The notes under the pieces are model-generated. The model did not search any database and had not been told where the DNA came from. It saw only the letters and a program-made list of their open reading frames with translations. 64,000 nucleotides of DNA from Mycobacterium sp. DL440 (GTDB lineage: Bacteria > Actinomycetota > Actinomycetes > Mycobacteriales > Mycobacteriaceae), in NCBI RefSeq assembly GCF_011745145.1, contig NZ_CP050191.1, forward strand, positions 5,596,473 to 5,660,472, read 5' to 3'. A program made the position numbers and the translations under genes. Below are positions 11,494-23,303 of this stretch, one piece after another (the first letter of the stretch is position 1; each line of letters opens with the position of its first letter).

Positions 11494-14484
11494 ATGCGAC
11501 GGTTAGCCGATTTTGTGGTGCGGTGGCCCTGGGCAGTGATCGGAGCCTGGGCCGCACTGCTGATCGCGCTACCGCTGACGTTCCCCTCCCTCGGCGCGAT
11601 GGCCGAGAAGCACCCGCTCGCAATCCTCCCGGCGGATGCGCCGTCGAGTGTCACCGCCCAGAAGATGACCGAGGCGTTCCACGAATCGGGCAACAACAAC
11701 CTGCTGTTGGTGGCCCTGATCAACGAGAACGGGCTGGGCTCCTCGGACGAGGCGACCTACCGCAAGCTGGTGGACGCGCTGCGCGACGACGTGACAGACG
11801 TCGAGAGCGTTCAGGATTTCATCGCCACCCCGCAACTGCGACAGTTCCTGACCAGCAAGGACAAGACCACCTGGGTGCTTCCGGTGGGTCTGGTGGGTGA
11901 GTTGGGCACGCCGCGGGCCATGGACTCGTTCAATCGGGTTTCCGACGTCGTCAAACTCAGTACGGCCGGCAGTCCGATGGCCGTGCACCTCACCGGTCCT
12001 GCGGCAACCGCTGCTGATCTCACCGTGGCGGGGGAGCACGATCGGCTCCCGATCGAGATCGCGATCGCCATCCTGGTCCTGGCCGTGTTGCTGTTGGTCT
12101 ACCGCAGCGCTGTCACGATGCTGCTGCCGTTGATCACGATCGGGTCCTCCCTGCTCATCGCGCAGTCGCTGGTGGCGGGCTTTTCGCAACTGACCGGCGC
12201 GGGTGTCTCGAACCAGTCCGTCGTATTTCTGAGTGCGATCATGGCCGGTGCCGGCACGGATTACGCGGTCTTTCTGATCAGCCGATATCACGATTATCTG
12301 CGATCGGACCACGATTTCGACGAGGCCGTCCGGGCCGCGATGATGTCGATCGGGAAGGTGATCTCCGCATCTGCCGCGACGGTTGGCCTCACCTTCCTGC
12401 TGTTGAGCTTCACGAAGATGGGTGTGTTCAAAACGGTCGGGGTGTCGGCTGCGATCGGTATCGGCGTGGCGTATCTGGCCGGAATGACCCTGTTGCCGGC
12501 CATCCTGGCCCTGGTCGGTCCCCGCGGCTGGGTCAAGCCCCGGCGCGAGCTGACCGCCCGGTTCTGGCGGCGGTCGGGAATCCGCATCGTGCGCCGGCCG
12601 GTTCCGCATCTCGTCGCCAGCCTTCTGGTGTTGGCCCTGCTGGCCGGCGCCGCGATCTTTGCCCGCTACAACTACGACGATCGCAAGGTGGTGGCGGCGT
12701 CGGCGCCGAGTTCGATCGGGTACGCCGCGGTGGAGCGCCATTTCCCCATCGCCCAGTCCATTCCCGAATACATCCTCATCCAGTCACCGCACGACCTGCG
12801 CTCCCCGAGGGGTCTCGCAGACCTGGAGCAGCTGGCTTCGCGTGTCGCCCAGTTACCCGATGTGGGTCTGGTCAGCGGCATCACCCGGCCCCTGGGGGAC
12901 GTACCGCCGGAATTCCGGGCGACCTTCCAGGCCGGCATCGTCGGCGACCGGCTGGCCGACGGTTCCACCCAGATCGACCAGCGTTCGAGCGACCTCAACC
13001 GACTGGCGACCGGGGCCGACACGCTGGCCGACAGCCTCGCTGACGTGCGCACCCAGATCAACCAGATTGCGCCCAGTCTCCAGAGTGCGGTCGATGCGTT
13101 CTCCTCCGCACGCACTGAATACGGTGGCGACAAGCTGGTGCGGGACGTCGACACCGCGGCCAAGCTGGTCGACAGCATCAACGCGTTGTCCAACTCCATG
13201 GGCGTCAACTTCGCTGCCGTCAAGAACATGTTCGCCTGGATCGGGCCGGTGCTGATGGCGTTGAACGGCAATGCGGTCTGCGATGCCAACCCCTCGTGCA
13301 GTGACAGCCGCATCCAGATGCAACGGCTCATGGACGAGAACCAGGACGGCAGCCTCGACCACATCAACGATCTGGCGCACCAGCTCCAGGGAGGCAGCGG
13401 GCAGACTCTCAACGCCACGGTGAAGAAGCTGAATGCGGCACTCGCCGGCGTCACCAAGGCGGCCAATGCCATGGGGATGAACAAGGCCGGCGGTCCCCAA
13501 TCGGGCTTGAAGGACTTGCAGAGCGGTGCCAACCGCCTGGCCGGTGGAAGTCGTGAAGTGGCCGGTGGTGTGGACGAACTCGTCAAGCAGATCAAGGTGA
13601 TCTCAGCCGGGTTGGACCAGGCCTCGGGATTTCTGCTGACGATGCGCAACGACGCGGCAGATCCGGCGCAGGCCGGGTTCAACATCCCGCCCGAGGTGCT
13701 GAACATGGAGGAGTTCAAGAAGGCCTCCGCGGCGTACGTCTCGCCAGACGGCAGGTCGGTGCGGTATCTGGTGCAGACGAAGCTCAACCCGTTCAGTCCC
13801 GAGGCCATGGATCAGGTCAACGAGATCCAGAACATCGCCCGGGGTGCGCAGCCGAACACCACGCTCGCCGACGCCTCGATATCGATGGGCGGTTTCCCCG
13901 CCGGGCTGCGGGATACCCGTGACTACTACCAGCAGGACATCCGGTTCATCATCATCGGGACCCTCGTCGTCGTCATGCTGATCCTGATGTTGCTGCTGCG
14001 TTCGATCGTCGCGCCGATCTACCTTGTCGCGTCGGTGGTGGTCTCCTACCTGGCTGCACTGGGCATCAGCGTCCTGGTGTTCCAATCGCTACTCGGCGAG
14101 CAATTGCATTGGAGCGTGCCGCCATTGGCCTTCGTGGTGCTGGTCGCGGTCGGAGCCGACTACAACATGCTGCTGGTGTCGCGAATGCGGGACGAGTCTC
14201 CGCACAGCATTCGGTACGGCATCATTCGCACACTGAGTTCGACCGGCGGGGTGATCACCGCAGCGGGCCTCATCTTCGCCGCCTCGGTTGCCGGTCTCAT
14301 GTTCTCCAGCATCGGCATGGTGGTGCAGGGCGGCTTCGTGATCGGAGTCGGCATCTTGCTGGACACCTTCGTGGTGCGCACCATCACCGTGCCGGCCATC
14401 GCTGCGCTGATCGGCAAGGCCAACTGGTGGCCGTCGCGAATGGGTGATCAGAAATCGCTACGCACACCGGCAACCAGCGCGTGA
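11494..14484 (+). CDS. mmpL10: MmpL10-type RND lipid transporter
   Basis: Inner-membrane RND-superfamily transporter expected to export the acylated trehalose precursor to the periplasm, driven by the proton gradient. I chose the ATG at 11494 (996 residues, MRRLADFVVRWPWAVIGAW, a typical MmpL start just before TM1). An in-frame TTG at 11461 would add 11 residues. The layout is that of MmpL proteins: TM1, a large periplasmic loop, a TM block near residues 187-350, a long second periplasmic region rich in helices, and a second TM block near 825-985. The proton-relay Asp-Tyr pairs are both visible, Asp256-Tyr257 (AGTDYAVF) and Asp889-Tyr890 (GADYNMLL). It lies between papA3 and the PE-PPE acyltransferase gene. 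Confidence 0.93.
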   Translation: MRRLADFVVRWPWAVIGAWAALLIALPLTFPSLGAMAEKHPLAILPADAPSSVTAQKMTEAFHESGNNNLLLVALINENGLGSSDEATYRKLVDALRDDVTDVESVQDFIATPQLRQFLTSKDKTTWVLPVGLVGELGTPRAMDSFNRVSDVVKLSTAGSPMAVHLTGPAATAADLTVAGEHDRLPIEIAIAILVLAVLLLVYRSAVTMLLPLITIGSSLLIAQSLVAGFSQLTGAGVSNQSVVFLSAIMAGAGTDYAVFLISRYHDYLRSDHDFDEAVRAAMMSIGKVISASAATVGLTFLLLSFTKMGVFKTVGVSAAIGIGVAYLAGMTLLPAILALVGPRGWVKPRRELTARFWRRSGIRIVRRPVPHLVASLLVLALLAGAAIFARYNYDDRKVVAASAPSSIGYAAVERHFPIAQSIPEYILIQSPHDLRSPRGLADLEQLASRVAQLPDVGLVSGITRPLGDVPPEFRATFQAGIVGDRLADGSTQIDQRSSDLNRLATGADTLADSLADVRTQINQIAPSLQSAVDAFSSARTEYGGDKLVRDVDTAAKLVDSINALSNSMGVNFAAVKNMFAWIGPVLMALNGNAVCDANPSCSDSRIQMQRLMDENQDGSLDHINDLAHQLQGGSGQTLNATVKKLNAALAGVTKAANAMGMNKAGGPQSGLKDLQSGANRLAGGSREVAGGVDELVKQIKVISAGLDQASGFLLTMRNDAADPAQAGFNIPPEVLNMEEFKKASAAYVSPDGRSVRYLVQTKLNPFSPEAMDQVNEIQNIARGAQPNTTLADASISMGGFPAGLRDTRDYYQQDIRFIIIGTLVVVMLILMLLLRSIVAPIYLVASVVVSYLAALGISVLVFQSLLGEQLHWSVPPLAFVVLVAVGADYNMLLVSRMRDESPHSIRYGIIRTLSSTGGVITAAGLIFAASVAGLMFSSIGMVVQGGFVIGVGILLDTFVVRTITVPAIAALIGKANWWPSRMGDQKSLRTPATSA

Positions 14485-14553
14485 CCACCGCAGGAAGCGC
14501 GCACACGTGATGTATGGAAAACTCGAAACGAAGCAAATCGGGCAGGTGCAGAG

Positions 14554-15684
14554 ATGAAGAAGCTACTCGCAGGACTGACGGTCCTGGTAACTGCCGGTGT
14601 CACAGGATGTTTCGGCGTTGGATCGGCAGCCGCCGATGACACACAGGCCCCCGGAGCATCGAGCGGCAGTACGCCGCCCCCGGCGCCGGCAGACCCCGGG
14701 ACCGCCTACGCGCTGGGTGGCGCTCACGTCCTCGGTATCCCCTATGACGAGTACATCCGCATGACGGGTGAGCAGTGGTTCCCCGGCATGAAACGGGTGA
14801 AGGTCGACTACCCGGCAGGGCAGGTTCAGGGCCATACGCTTGAACGTCTCTTCCCCGGTATCGGTCCGATCGGAGAGCAGATCTATCCCGGTCTGGGTCT
14901 CGACGGTCCCAGCATCGGCGAGTCTGTCGACGAGGGAGAAGGAAACCTCGACGCCGCCATCCGCAAAGGTGGTAAAGGAAGGGCGATGGGGCTGTCCGAG
15001 GGAGCGCTCGTGCTCAATGCAGTGAAGGCGCGACTGGCCAACGATCCGACTGCCCCGCCGCCGGACCAACTGAGCTTCGCGACGTTCGGCGACCCGATCG
15101 CCAAGAGTCCCTTCGGTGAGAGTTTCCTGACCCAGAACTTTCCGGTCGGCAGCGTGGTGCCGTTCATGGACTACCGCGTCCCGGCCCCGGTGGAGAGTCA
15201 GTACCACACCGACCAGTTCGTCTCGGCGTACGACAGTATCGCCGACTGGCCGGACCGGCCCGACAACTGGATGAGCGTCATCAACGCGGTCGCCGGCCTG
15301 GCGACCGGCCACACGGCGATCGCATTCACCAATCCCAGCAATGTTCCGGCACAGAACATCCGGACGACGGTCAACTCCAAGGGGGCGACGACGACGACGT
15401 ACATGGTCCCCGAAGAGCACCTACCCCTGGTGTTGCCCTTCAAGTACCTCGGATATGACCAGGGCACGCTGAATCAGCTGGACGCGATACTGAAGCCCCG
15501 GGTTGACGCGGGTTACTCGCGCAACGACGACCCGGCGACCGCCCCGATCACCGTGGATCCCGTGCACGGGTTCGACCCCGCGGAGGTCACCGCACCGGCC
15601 AACGACGCGACGTTCGGCGATGGCACCGACCCCATGTCGGAGATCGCCAACGGTGCGTTGTCCTTGTTGTCCGGCGGACACTGA
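14554..15684 (+). CDS. Exported PE-PPE domain acyltransferase of the TPP cluster
   Basis: A 376-residue exported serine alpha/beta-hydrolase of the PE-PPE (DUF3068-independent, Chp/Sap-like) family, expected to transfer acyl groups between trehalose lipids outside the membrane in the last step of TPP assembly. The signal peptide covers about residues 1-27 (hydrophobic core followed by AAADD). The nucleophile is Ser148 in GLSEGA. The start ATG at 14554 follows GCAGAGATG closely. It sits 69 bp after mmpL10 and 47 bp before fadD23. In M. smegmatis the equivalent gene is called PE although it lacks a PE domain, so I give no symbol. The acyl-transfer role is known for the family; the exact donor and acceptor here are inferred. 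Confidence 0.88.
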   Translation: MKKLLAGLTVLVTAGVTGCFGVGSAAADDTQAPGASSGSTPPPAPADPGTAYALGGAHVLGIPYDEYIRMTGEQWFPGMKRVKVDYPAGQVQGHTLERLFPGIGPIGEQIYPGLGLDGPSIGESVDEGEGNLDAAIRKGGKGRAMGLSEGALVLNAVKARLANDPTAPPPDQLSFATFGDPIAKSPFGESFLTQNFPVGSVVPFMDYRVPAPVESQYHTDQFVSAYDSIADWPDRPDNWMSVINAVAGLATGHTAIAFTNPSNVPAQNIRTTVNSKGATTTTYMVPEEHLPLVLPFKYLGYDQGTLNQLDAILKPRVDAGYSRNDDPATAPITVDPVHGFDPAEVTAPANDATFGDGTDPMSEIANGALSLLSGGH

Positions 15685-15731
15685 CAGCGGCGCCCGAGCC
15701 GAACGATTCGACGAGTTAGTACGGACGTGAC

Positions 15732-17495
15732 ATGACGCTGACGACGACTTCGCCCCAATCAACCATTCTCTCGATGCTGCACGGACGTGCCAGCCTGCGT
15801 CCGGACGACGTGGCCTTTGCGTTCACCGAATACACCGACGACCCGGGCGGGGTCACCGAGACCGTGACGTGGTCGCAGCTGTCCCGCCGGACGATGAATG
15901 TCGCACGGCAGATCCGCCTGAACGGATCTGTCGGCGACCGGGCGGTGATTCTGGCGCCGCAGGGCCTGGAATACATCCTGGCTTTCCTCGGTTCCATGCA
16001 GGCCGGGTTGATCGCGGTTCCCCTTCCGTTGCCTCATCGCGGCTCGAACCACGACCGGGTGAGTGCGGTCTTCGTCGATACCGCGCCGTCGGTTGTCCTG
16101 ACGACATCGGCGGTCGCCGAGGATGTCGGGGATTACGTGGATCAGTCACGTCTGGACACCGCACCGAAGATCGTTGCGATCGACTCCCTGGACGTGGATG
16201 CGCAGGACGAACCGGGCCTGAGCTTCGACACTGCCGAGTTCCCCAATACTGCGTATTTGCAGTACAGCTCGGGTTCCACCCGGTTGCCGACCGGGGTGAT
16301 GGTCTCGCACCGCAACCTGCAGGCGAATTTCGAGCAGTTGATGCGCGGTTTGTTCGCCGATGCCAACGTCAAGACCTCGACCGATATGACCATCGTTTCG
16401 TGGTTGCCCTTCTACCACGACATGGGGCTGGTACTGGGTGTGTGCGCACCCATCCTGGGCGGCTACCCCGCGGCCTTGACGAGCCCGGTGGCGTTTTTGG
16501 AGAAGCCGGACCGATGGATCCGGGCGCTGGCCGAGAATCCCAATGCATTCTCGGCTGCGCCCAACTTCGCCTTCGACCTCGCCGCGCGTAAAACCAAAGA
16601 CGCAGACCTCGCCGGGCTCGACCTGGGCGGGGTGGTGGGCATCATCAACGGCGCCGAGCGCGTCGAGCCCGCCAGTTTGGAGCGCTTCGCCGACAGGTTC
16701 GCTCACTTCAACTTCCGGGACCACATGCTGCGTCCGTCGTACGGGATGGCGGAGGCCACCGTCTTCGTGGCCACCGGCACGTGGTCCGAGTCGGTGGACG
16801 ACGTGCATTTCGATGTCGACGAATTGGCGGCGGGCCGCGCTCGGCGCTGCGCCGCCAGGGCCGGCACCGCGCTCGTGCAGTACCAGCTCCCGCAGTCGCC
16901 CGTGGTGCGGGTCGTCGACGTCGACACCAACCGGGAATGCGCGCCTGACGCGGTCGGCGAGATCTGGGTGCATGGCGACAACGTCGCGGCCGGCTATTGG
17001 AGCAGGCCGGCGGAGGAGCAGCAGTGCTTCGGCGCCACACTCGTCGATCCGTCGCCTGGCACGGTCCACGGACCGTGGCTGAAAACCGGTGACCTGGGCT
17101 TCGTCTCTGGCGGTGAGCTTTTCATCGTCGGTCGGATCAAGGATCTGCTGATCATCCGCGGACGCAATCACTACCCCGAGGACATCGAGGCGACGGTCCA
17201 GCAGATCACCGGTGGCCGGGTCGCGGCGATCTCGGTCCCGGTGAACAGCACCGAGAAGCTGGTCACCGTCATCGAGGTCAAGAAGCCAGGCGAGTCCCCA
17301 GTCGAGGCGGGGCACTGGCTCACCGCGGTCAAGAGCGATGTCACCTCGGCGATATCCAATGCGCACGGCTTGAATGTCGGGGATCTCGTTCTGGTTCCTC
17401 CGGGGTCGATACCCACCACGACGAGCGGCAAGATCCGCCGCGCTGCCTGCGCGGAACAGTATCGGCAGGACGAATTCGCCCGGTTGGACGCCTGA
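15732..17495 (+). CDS. fadD23: FadD23-type fatty acyl-AMP ligase
   Basis: Fatty acyl-AMP ligase (FAAL) that activates a fatty acid as acyl-adenylate and loads it on the polyketide synthase as starter. The protein has 587 residues, the normal size. The adenylation core [15 protein letters not shown] is near residues 175-189, GMAEATVF near 338-345 and the C-terminal hinge KTGDLGF near 450. The length and the [16 protein letters not shown] start fit the FAAL rather than the acyl-CoA ligase branch. It is the last gene of the plus-strand TPP set. The specific substrate is not readable from the sequence; FadD23 partners PKSs of sulfolipid or TPP synthesis in other mycobacteria. Confidence 0.9.
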   Translation: MTLTTTSPQSTILSMLHGRASLRPDDVAFAFTEYTDDPGGVTETVTWSQLSRRTMNVARQIRLNGSVGDRAVILAPQGLEYILAFLGSMQAGLIAVPLPLPHRGSNHDRVSAVFVDTAPSVVLTTSAVAEDVGDYVDQSRLDTAPKIVAIDSLDVDAQDEPGLSFDTAEFPNTAYLQYSSGSTRLPTGVMVSHRNLQANFEQLMRGLFADANVKTSTDMTIVSWLPFYHDMGLVLGVCAPILGGYPAALTSPVAFLEKPDRWIRALAENPNAFSAAPNFAFDLAARKTKDADLAGLDLGGVVGIINGAERVEPASLERFADRFAHFNFRDHMLRPSYGMAEATVFVATGTWSESVDDVHFDVDELAAGRARRCAARAGTALVQYQLPQSPVVRVVDVDTNRECAPDAVGEIWVHGDNVAAGYWSRPAEEQQCFGATLVDPSPGTVHGPWLKTGDLGFVSGGELFIVGRIKDLLIIRGRNHYPEDIEATVQQITGGRVAAISVPVNSTEKLVTVIEVKKPGESPVEAGHWLTAVKSDVTSAISNAHGLNVGDLVLVPPGSIPTTTSGKIRRAACAEQYRQDEFARLDA

Positions 17496-17586
17496 GCGCG
17501 GACACGTCTATCCGGGCGGTCGGTCCTGGGGTCTGCCCAGTGGGGAGTGCGTCGCTTCGAGTGGAAGTGTCAGTACCGTTGGGGCG

Positions 17587-19028
<1,442 letters not shown>

Positions 19029-19059
19029 CCTCTGGCGCCTTCGGGCTTCAGATCACCGA

Positions 19060-19221
19060 CTAGGGCCGCGCGCCCAGTTCGTCGCGGTATTTGGCGATGC
19101 GCTGTTCGATCTCGCCGGCATCGTCCGGGCGGCCCTCTTTCCGGGCGAGGTCGGCCCGCACCGACAGTTCCCGGATCGCGGTCCGGATCTCGGTGACGCT
19201 GTGAGTCCGTCCCATGCTCAT
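19060..19221 (-). CDS. 53-residue conserved-looking helical protein
   Basis: Short gene: ATG at 19221, AAAGG ribosome site about 9 nt upstream, TAG at 19060-19062. The 53-residue product is highly charged and predicted helical, with the stretch HSVTEIRTAIRELSVRADLA followed by an EGRPDDAGEIEQRIAKYRDEL segment that could form a short coiled coil. It starts 67 bp after the end of the MoxR operon on the same strand, and ends convergent to and 31 bp from the flavin reductase gene. I do not recognise the family; a role is not assigned. Confidence 0.6.
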   Translation of the reverse strand: MSMGRTHSVTEIRTAIRELSVRADLARKEGRPDDAGEIEQRIAKYRDELGARP

Positions 19222-19286
19222 GAAGCCGCCTTTCGCTGCTGATTGGCTGCTCTTCCGAGCCTACGCGCCGAACCTTGGCGAGCGGT

Positions 19287-20153
19287 TCAGATCTCCTGCA
19301 TACCGATGATGACCTTGCGGAACAACTGTGCGCCGGCCTCTTTCTGGGTGGGCGGGCAGGCCACGTTGACGATCATTCCCCGGACCAGACCGTAGTAGTC
19401 GCACACGTCTTTCTTGCTGGTGGTCACCGCGAAGGAGTCGTCGGCCGCCGACTCCGGCGCATTGGTCACCATGTTGTCGACCGTGCCTGTGGTGGTCTCG
19501 ACCACCTGTCCGAACTTCGTGACAGTCGTGGTCGTCTTCGCGTTCTGGCAGCGTTCATACCACTGGCGGGCGTAGTCGAGGCTGTTCGGATCCTTGGCGG
19601 GGAAAACCGTGAGCACGAAGGATGTCCTGGCGTCCCCATCCTGCGCCTTGTTGCCGCCTGGATCGTCCACCGGGAACATCAACCGTGAGATGCGGGCGTG
19701 CTCGTAGCGCTCCGGGTCCTTCTTCTCGTTGAAGGTGAAATCGTATTTGCCGGTTTCGATGGGATCGTCTTTCCAGGTACACCCCGGCGGTGACGAGGTC
19801 ACCGTGTATTCGCGGTCAGGGTCGTAGGTGCCGTCCGACTGCCGCACCGACTTCGACGAGTCGTAGTCGGTGTAGCCCGGCGGATACAGCGAGTTGAAGT
19901 CGATCGCGTTGAGGATCATCGTCGGTGGCTTGTCGCTGAGCAGGGGCTTGCGGTCATGGGGACTGTTCGCCTGCTCGACGGGGGCAGACCGTGGCCAGGC
20001 CAACCAGGCCACCAATACCACGACGAGCAACACCACGACCGCGATCCCGACGCTTCCGGCGATGATCGTCCGCCGGGAAAGCTTGCGGGGGTTCGCGGCG
20101 CTGGGAACCGCCGAATATGACCACGGGCTCGGCGCGCCGTCGGGCCCGGTCAC
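19287..20153 (-). CDS. Membrane-anchored protein, last gene of the MoxR operon
   Basis: A 288-residue protein with a short cytosolic N-terminus, one strong transmembrane segment near residues 31-53 (long run of Ile/Val/Leu) and an extracytoplasmic C-terminal domain. I chose GTG 20153 because it forms a GTGA overlap with the stop of the preceding gene, the same coupling used at other joints in this operon; an upstream GTG/ATG would overlap 28 bp. The outer domain has several cysteines (CTWKDD, ERCQNAK, VCDYYG, VACPPT) that could pair as disulfides. I do not recognise a named domain. Context suggests a partner of the MoxR/VWA machinery at the cell envelope. Confidence 0.75.
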   Translation of the reverse strand: MTGPDGAPSPWSYSAVPSAANPRKLSRRTIIAGSVGIAVVVLLVVVLVAWLAWPRSAPVEQANSPHDRKPLLSDKPPTMILNAIDFNSLYPPGYTDYDSSKSVRQSDGTYDPDREYTVTSSPPGCTWKDDPIETGKYDFTFNEKKDPERYEHARISRLMFPVDDPGGNKAQDGDARTSFVLTVFPAKDPNSLDYARQWYERCQNAKTTTTVTKFGQVVETTTGTVDNMVTNAPESAADDSFAVTTSKKDVCDYYGLVRGMIVNVACPPTQKEAGAQLFRKVIIGMQEI

Positions 20154-21202
20154 GGCTGCGGCCCTGCCGTGTCGCACAGCGCTGCGGTCAGTTGGCCGAG
20201 CGGGGTCCCGTCAGGATCGCAGTAGCCGGGCTGGCCGGCCTTGCGAAGCTCCACGTGATCGGGATACCGCGGTGCCCCGTCGGCTTCGGCGCCTGGGCCT
20301 GTCCCCGGTGCCGGGGAGCCCGGTGCCGGAGGAGGCAGCGGGGGCGGCGGGGGCGGCGGTGCCGGCTGGTTGGGATCAGCAGGTGGCTGCTGTTGCTGCT
20401 GTTTGGCCTTGTCTTCCTGCTCTTTGGCCTGCTTCGCGGCCTCGGTCTTCTGCGCCACCTCCTGGTCGCGCAACGTGATGCATTCCTTCATCCGGGCTTC
20501 GTCGTCTTCGTAGGGGCAGGGCCCGGTTTTGGACTCCGTGAAGTCGATGCCTCCGCCGGGCGCCCGCTTGTAGTCGTAGCCGTCGGGAGTCTTGGTGAGG
20601 GCACCGCCCTTGAGGGCTGCGAGCTTGTTGGACAACCGCTCGGGTGTCTCGCCGACGAACGCGCGGACGTCGGCGCTCGCGGAGGGGAACGTCGTGAAGC
20701 ATCCGGTGTCACCTTTGGCCGCATCCACTGCGGGCGTAAGGATTTCGCGGGCCTTGGTGAAGTGCCCCTGTTTGAGCTCGTTGTCGCTCAGGGTTTCCGC
20801 TACGAGGGTGAAGTTGCCGCGCGGCGGACACGCGCTCGGCTCCTTCTCGTGTGCCGCCTTGAATTCTTCGAAGGCCGCGGGGATGTCGCCACGGAGCATG
20901 AGCAGATCTCCCGCGGCGAGCTTCTCGCGGAAACCGCGTCCGATGTTGCCGACATCGATCCACTCCAGGGTGTTCTGCATGGCCCCGTCATCGCGGGCCG
21001 CGAACTGGCGCGGGAGCTTGTTACCGAGGATGCCGACGCTGGCGACCTTGACCGCGAGCACAAGCAGCAGGACAAGCACGGGGATGGACCACAGCAGAAG
21101 CGTGCGCCGCAACCGCAGGCGACTGGGCCGGGTGACGGCGGGTTTCGTCGGCTCGGGCTCTTGCGCCTGGCCGGCTTCGGCAGGTGGGAGCGTTTGCGTC
21201 AT
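20150..21202 (-). CDS. Membrane protein with TPR-like region and proline-rich tail
   Basis: A 350-residue protein. A single transmembrane segment near residues 34-55 follows a basic stretch RLRLRRT. A helical tetratricopeptide-like part near residues 75-170 holds LRGDIPAAFEEFKAAHEKEP and ELKQGHFTKAREILTPAVDA. An acidic/Gln-rich helix near 225-255 leads to a proline-rich linker (PAPPPPPPPLPPPAPG). A cysteine-containing tail closes the protein. ATG 21202 overlaps the upstream stop as ATGA, so translation is probably coupled. TPR proteins are frequent companions of MoxR/VWA operons; that family link is known, the partner here is inferred. Confidence 0.78.
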   Translation of the reverse strand: MTQTLPPAEAGQAQEPEPTKPAVTRPSRLRLRRTLLLWSIPVLVLLLVLAVKVASVGILGNKLPRQFAARDDGAMQNTLEWIDVGNIGRGFREKLAAGDLLMLRGDIPAAFEEFKAAHEKEPSACPPRGNFTLVAETLSDNELKQGHFTKAREILTPAVDAAKGDTGCFTTFPSASADVRAFVGETPERLSNKLAALKGGALTKTPDGYDYKRAPGGGIDFTESKTGPCPYEDDEARMKECITLRDQEVAQKTEAAKQAKEQEDKAKQQQQQPPADPNQPAPPPPPPPLPPPAPGSPAPGTGPGAEADGAPRYPDHVELRKAGQPGYCDPDGTPLGQLTAALCDTAGPQP

Positions 21203-22236
21203 TTCGATACCGTCCCCCGCTTGCGCCTGAGCCAGTGCCCCACCAGCCCATACAGCTCGACACCGAGCAACCCTGCGGCGATCGCAGCGAATAACCAGTA
21301 GAACTCGGTCCGGTCCGGGTGCGGCACTTTGGGAATCACCGGATCGGCGGGGACAGCCTGGGGCACGGCCGAGGGGAGTTCGTCGGCGCTGAACAATCCG
21401 CGCTCCCGTTTGTGGAACGGAATCCCAAGGCTGTCGGCCGCGGTGTTCAGCGCCTCTTCGTTGAGCGGAACGTCGACCGTGTCGTAGTTGGCGCCGGCGT
21501 AGATCCGCGGTTTGACGTCGTTGGTGCTGTAGCCGAACACGGCTCCGCCGGACACCTGGCCCTGGGGGATGTCGAACGCCGAATCGTCCGAGTCGCTGCC
21601 CGCGCCGAAGATGAAGACCAGATTCGCAGATCCGGGATACGTGTGTGATGCGGCGGTGAGTTGTTCCTTCAGCAGCGAATTCGCTGCCGCGACATTGGTT
21701 TTCACCACCGCGTCCTTGGCTCGCTCACCGTAGGGCTTGAAGTTCTGCAGGAACGGGGCCAGGCTCCACTCGTCGCGGGAAATCGGCCAGTCGACGCGGG
21801 CGGTGTCGGCATAGGAGATCACGCTGAACCGGGCATCCGGGTACTTCGTGAGTACCACCTGGGCGTCGTTGATGGCGCCTTTCATGCGTGATTCCAAGTC
21901 TCGGTAATCAGTCGATCCCGAGCTGCCGAAACCGTCGGCGGTCATGCCCGCCGAGCGGTCGATCACCAGGAACACGTTGATGTTCGATTCCTCGGCGGTG
22001 CTGGTGAGTCGGGGCGGGCGTTCGGCGCGGGATTCGTCACCGAGACGGGTGGCGGCCAGCCCGAGGCAGACGATCGCCAGCACGGCCATACCGAGCCGCA
22101 GCCATGCCCTGCCGTCCGGCATCTGGCCCTGTCGACGGGACGCGGTGATGGTTGCCCCAACCCTCAGGCCAATGGCCAGGAGTGCGAGCACGACGATCAA
22201 CCAGATCGGAAACGCCGGGGCGACACTGAGTTTCAC
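21199..22236 (-). CDS. VWA-domain membrane protein A of MoxR operon
   Basis: A 345-residue protein with two N-terminal membrane helices (about residues 8-25 and 45-65), a von Willebrand factor A-like domain near 85-270 and a C-terminal membrane helix near 310-335. The metal-site motif reads DRSAG (in VFLVIDRSAGMTADG) rather than the canonical DxSxS, so the last Ser of the MIDAS is lost. The start was set at GTG 22236, which makes a GTGA overlap with the preceding gene. MoxR-type AAA+ ATPases act with VWA proteins as chaperones in metal-center or envelope-complex assembly; the client here is not known. Confidence 0.8.
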   Translation of the reverse strand: MKLSVAPAFPIWLIVVLALLAIGLRVGATITASRRQGQMPDGRAWLRLGMAVLAIVCLGLAATRLGDESRAERPPRLTSTAEESNINVFLVIDRSAGMTADGFGSSGSTDYRDLESRMKGAINDAQVVLTKYPDARFSVISYADTARVDWPISRDEWSLAPFLQNFKPYGERAKDAVVKTNVAAANSLLKEQLTAASHTYPGSANLVFIFGAGSDSDDSAFDIPQGQVSGGAVFGYSTNDVKPRIYAGANYDTVDVPLNEEALNTAADSLGIPFHKRERGLFSADELPSAVPQAVPADPVIPKVPHPDRTEFYWLFAAIAAGLLGVELYGLVGHWLRRKRGTVSK

Positions 22237-23303
22237 AGCCGCATCCCCAATCGTGCCGCGGCGAGCGCGACCGCCGCGATCAATGCAATCTGCAGCAGAA
22301 GGTCCGGAACATCCCACTGGAACGGATGCTGCTCTTCCTTGCGCTCGTCGTCCAGGGTGGACTGCGGTGGGTTCGACAGGATCTTGTCGACCGCACTCGA
22401 CAGCTCTTCCTGCTGATTGTCGATCTTCTTCGGCGTAGGTTCATCGTTGAACCCGCCCACCTCGGTGTAGAGGTACTGCCGGCCGCCGGAATCCTTGACC
22501 AGCTTGTCGACCGCCTCGCCCGTGAGAGTGCCGGGCACGATGGTGTTCACCTGGATCTTGGCGTCCTTGACGATCCCGGCCAGCATGGCATCGGAATACG
22601 TCGGGACAGTGTCGCTGTAGCTCTTGGTGTCGCCGACATAGACGATTGCGCGGCCGCGACCGTTGTCGGATCCCACTGCGGGCAGACCCATGGCGCACAT
22701 GGCGAGGGTGTCGTTGATCGTGCCACGGGCGGAAAAGCGGTCGAAAAGTTCGGTATCTGTCGAGTACCGGGCAGTGGAATTGTCTTTGGACGACGCAGCT
22801 TCGGCAATCTTGGCGATTTCACCGAGGCGCTGTGACACCCACGGCAGATCCGAGGTGACCGGGAAGTTGCGGTAGAACTCCTTGGTCATCCCGATGCGTT
22901 GGTTGCCGAACCCGTCCACCTTGTCGCGGAAGATCGTCATCAACTGATCGATGGCGAGCCCGTCGGACATCGTGATGCTGTAATACGGCCCGAAGCACAG
23001 CATGATGTCGACGTGCGGGGTGTCCGAGCCGGCGAGCTGGGGCTCGTAGGTCTTGGTCGGTCGAACGGTCGCGCCGATGAGCATGAAGACGGCGATGATC
23101 GCCATCACAAGGGCCGCGACGGAAAGGCGTTCGTGCAGGCGTAGTGCCCGCTGATACTCGGGAAGCGTGGTGAGCCGGTACGACCTTGCCAGGTAAGGCA
23201 ATTCGCCCTGCCAGCCGTACCGTGTGCGTCGCATCGCGTACCACACCGCGACACCGATACCGGCGACGATCGGTAGCAGCAGCAGGGGCCATTTCAGGTC
23301 CAA
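22233..23303 (-). CDS. VWA-like membrane protein B of MoxR operon (no MIDAS)
   Basis: A 356-residue protein with TM segments near residues 5-22 and 65-82 and a C-terminal one near 330-350. The order resembles the VWA membrane protein encoded next to it. The strand that would carry DxSxS reads HVDIMLCFGPYYS, so the metal site appears absent. Later segments such as RAIVYVGDTKSYSDT and AKIQVNTIVPG fit the Rossmann-like core of a VWA fold. It overlaps the upstream gene by 10 bp and the downstream gene by 4 bp. A VWA assignment is likely from fold order and context but not from the motif. Confidence 0.75.
   Translation of the reverse strand: MDLKWPLLLLPIVAGIGVAVWYAMRRTRYGWQGELPYLARSYRLTTLPEYQRALRLHERLSVAALVMAIIAVFMLIGATVRPTKTYEPQLAGSDTPHVDIMLCFGPYYSITMSDGLAIDQLMTIFRDKVDGFGNQRIGMTKEFYRNFPVTSDLPWVSQRLGEIAKIAEAASSKDNSTARYSTDTELFDRFSARGTINDTLAMCAMGLPAVGSDNGRGRAIVYVGDTKSYSDTVPTYSDAMLAGIVKDAKIQVNTIVPGTLTGEAVDKLVKDSGGRQYLYTEVGGFNDEPTPKKIDNQQEELSSAVDKILSNPPQSTLDDERKEEQHPFQWDVPDLLLQIALIAAVALAAARLGMRL

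Noticed and set aside
20340..20420. Simple-sequence repeat (CAG/GGC-rich tract)
   Set aside because: It encodes the Gln-rich and proline-rich linker of the TPR-like protein and is ordinary low-complexity coding sequence.
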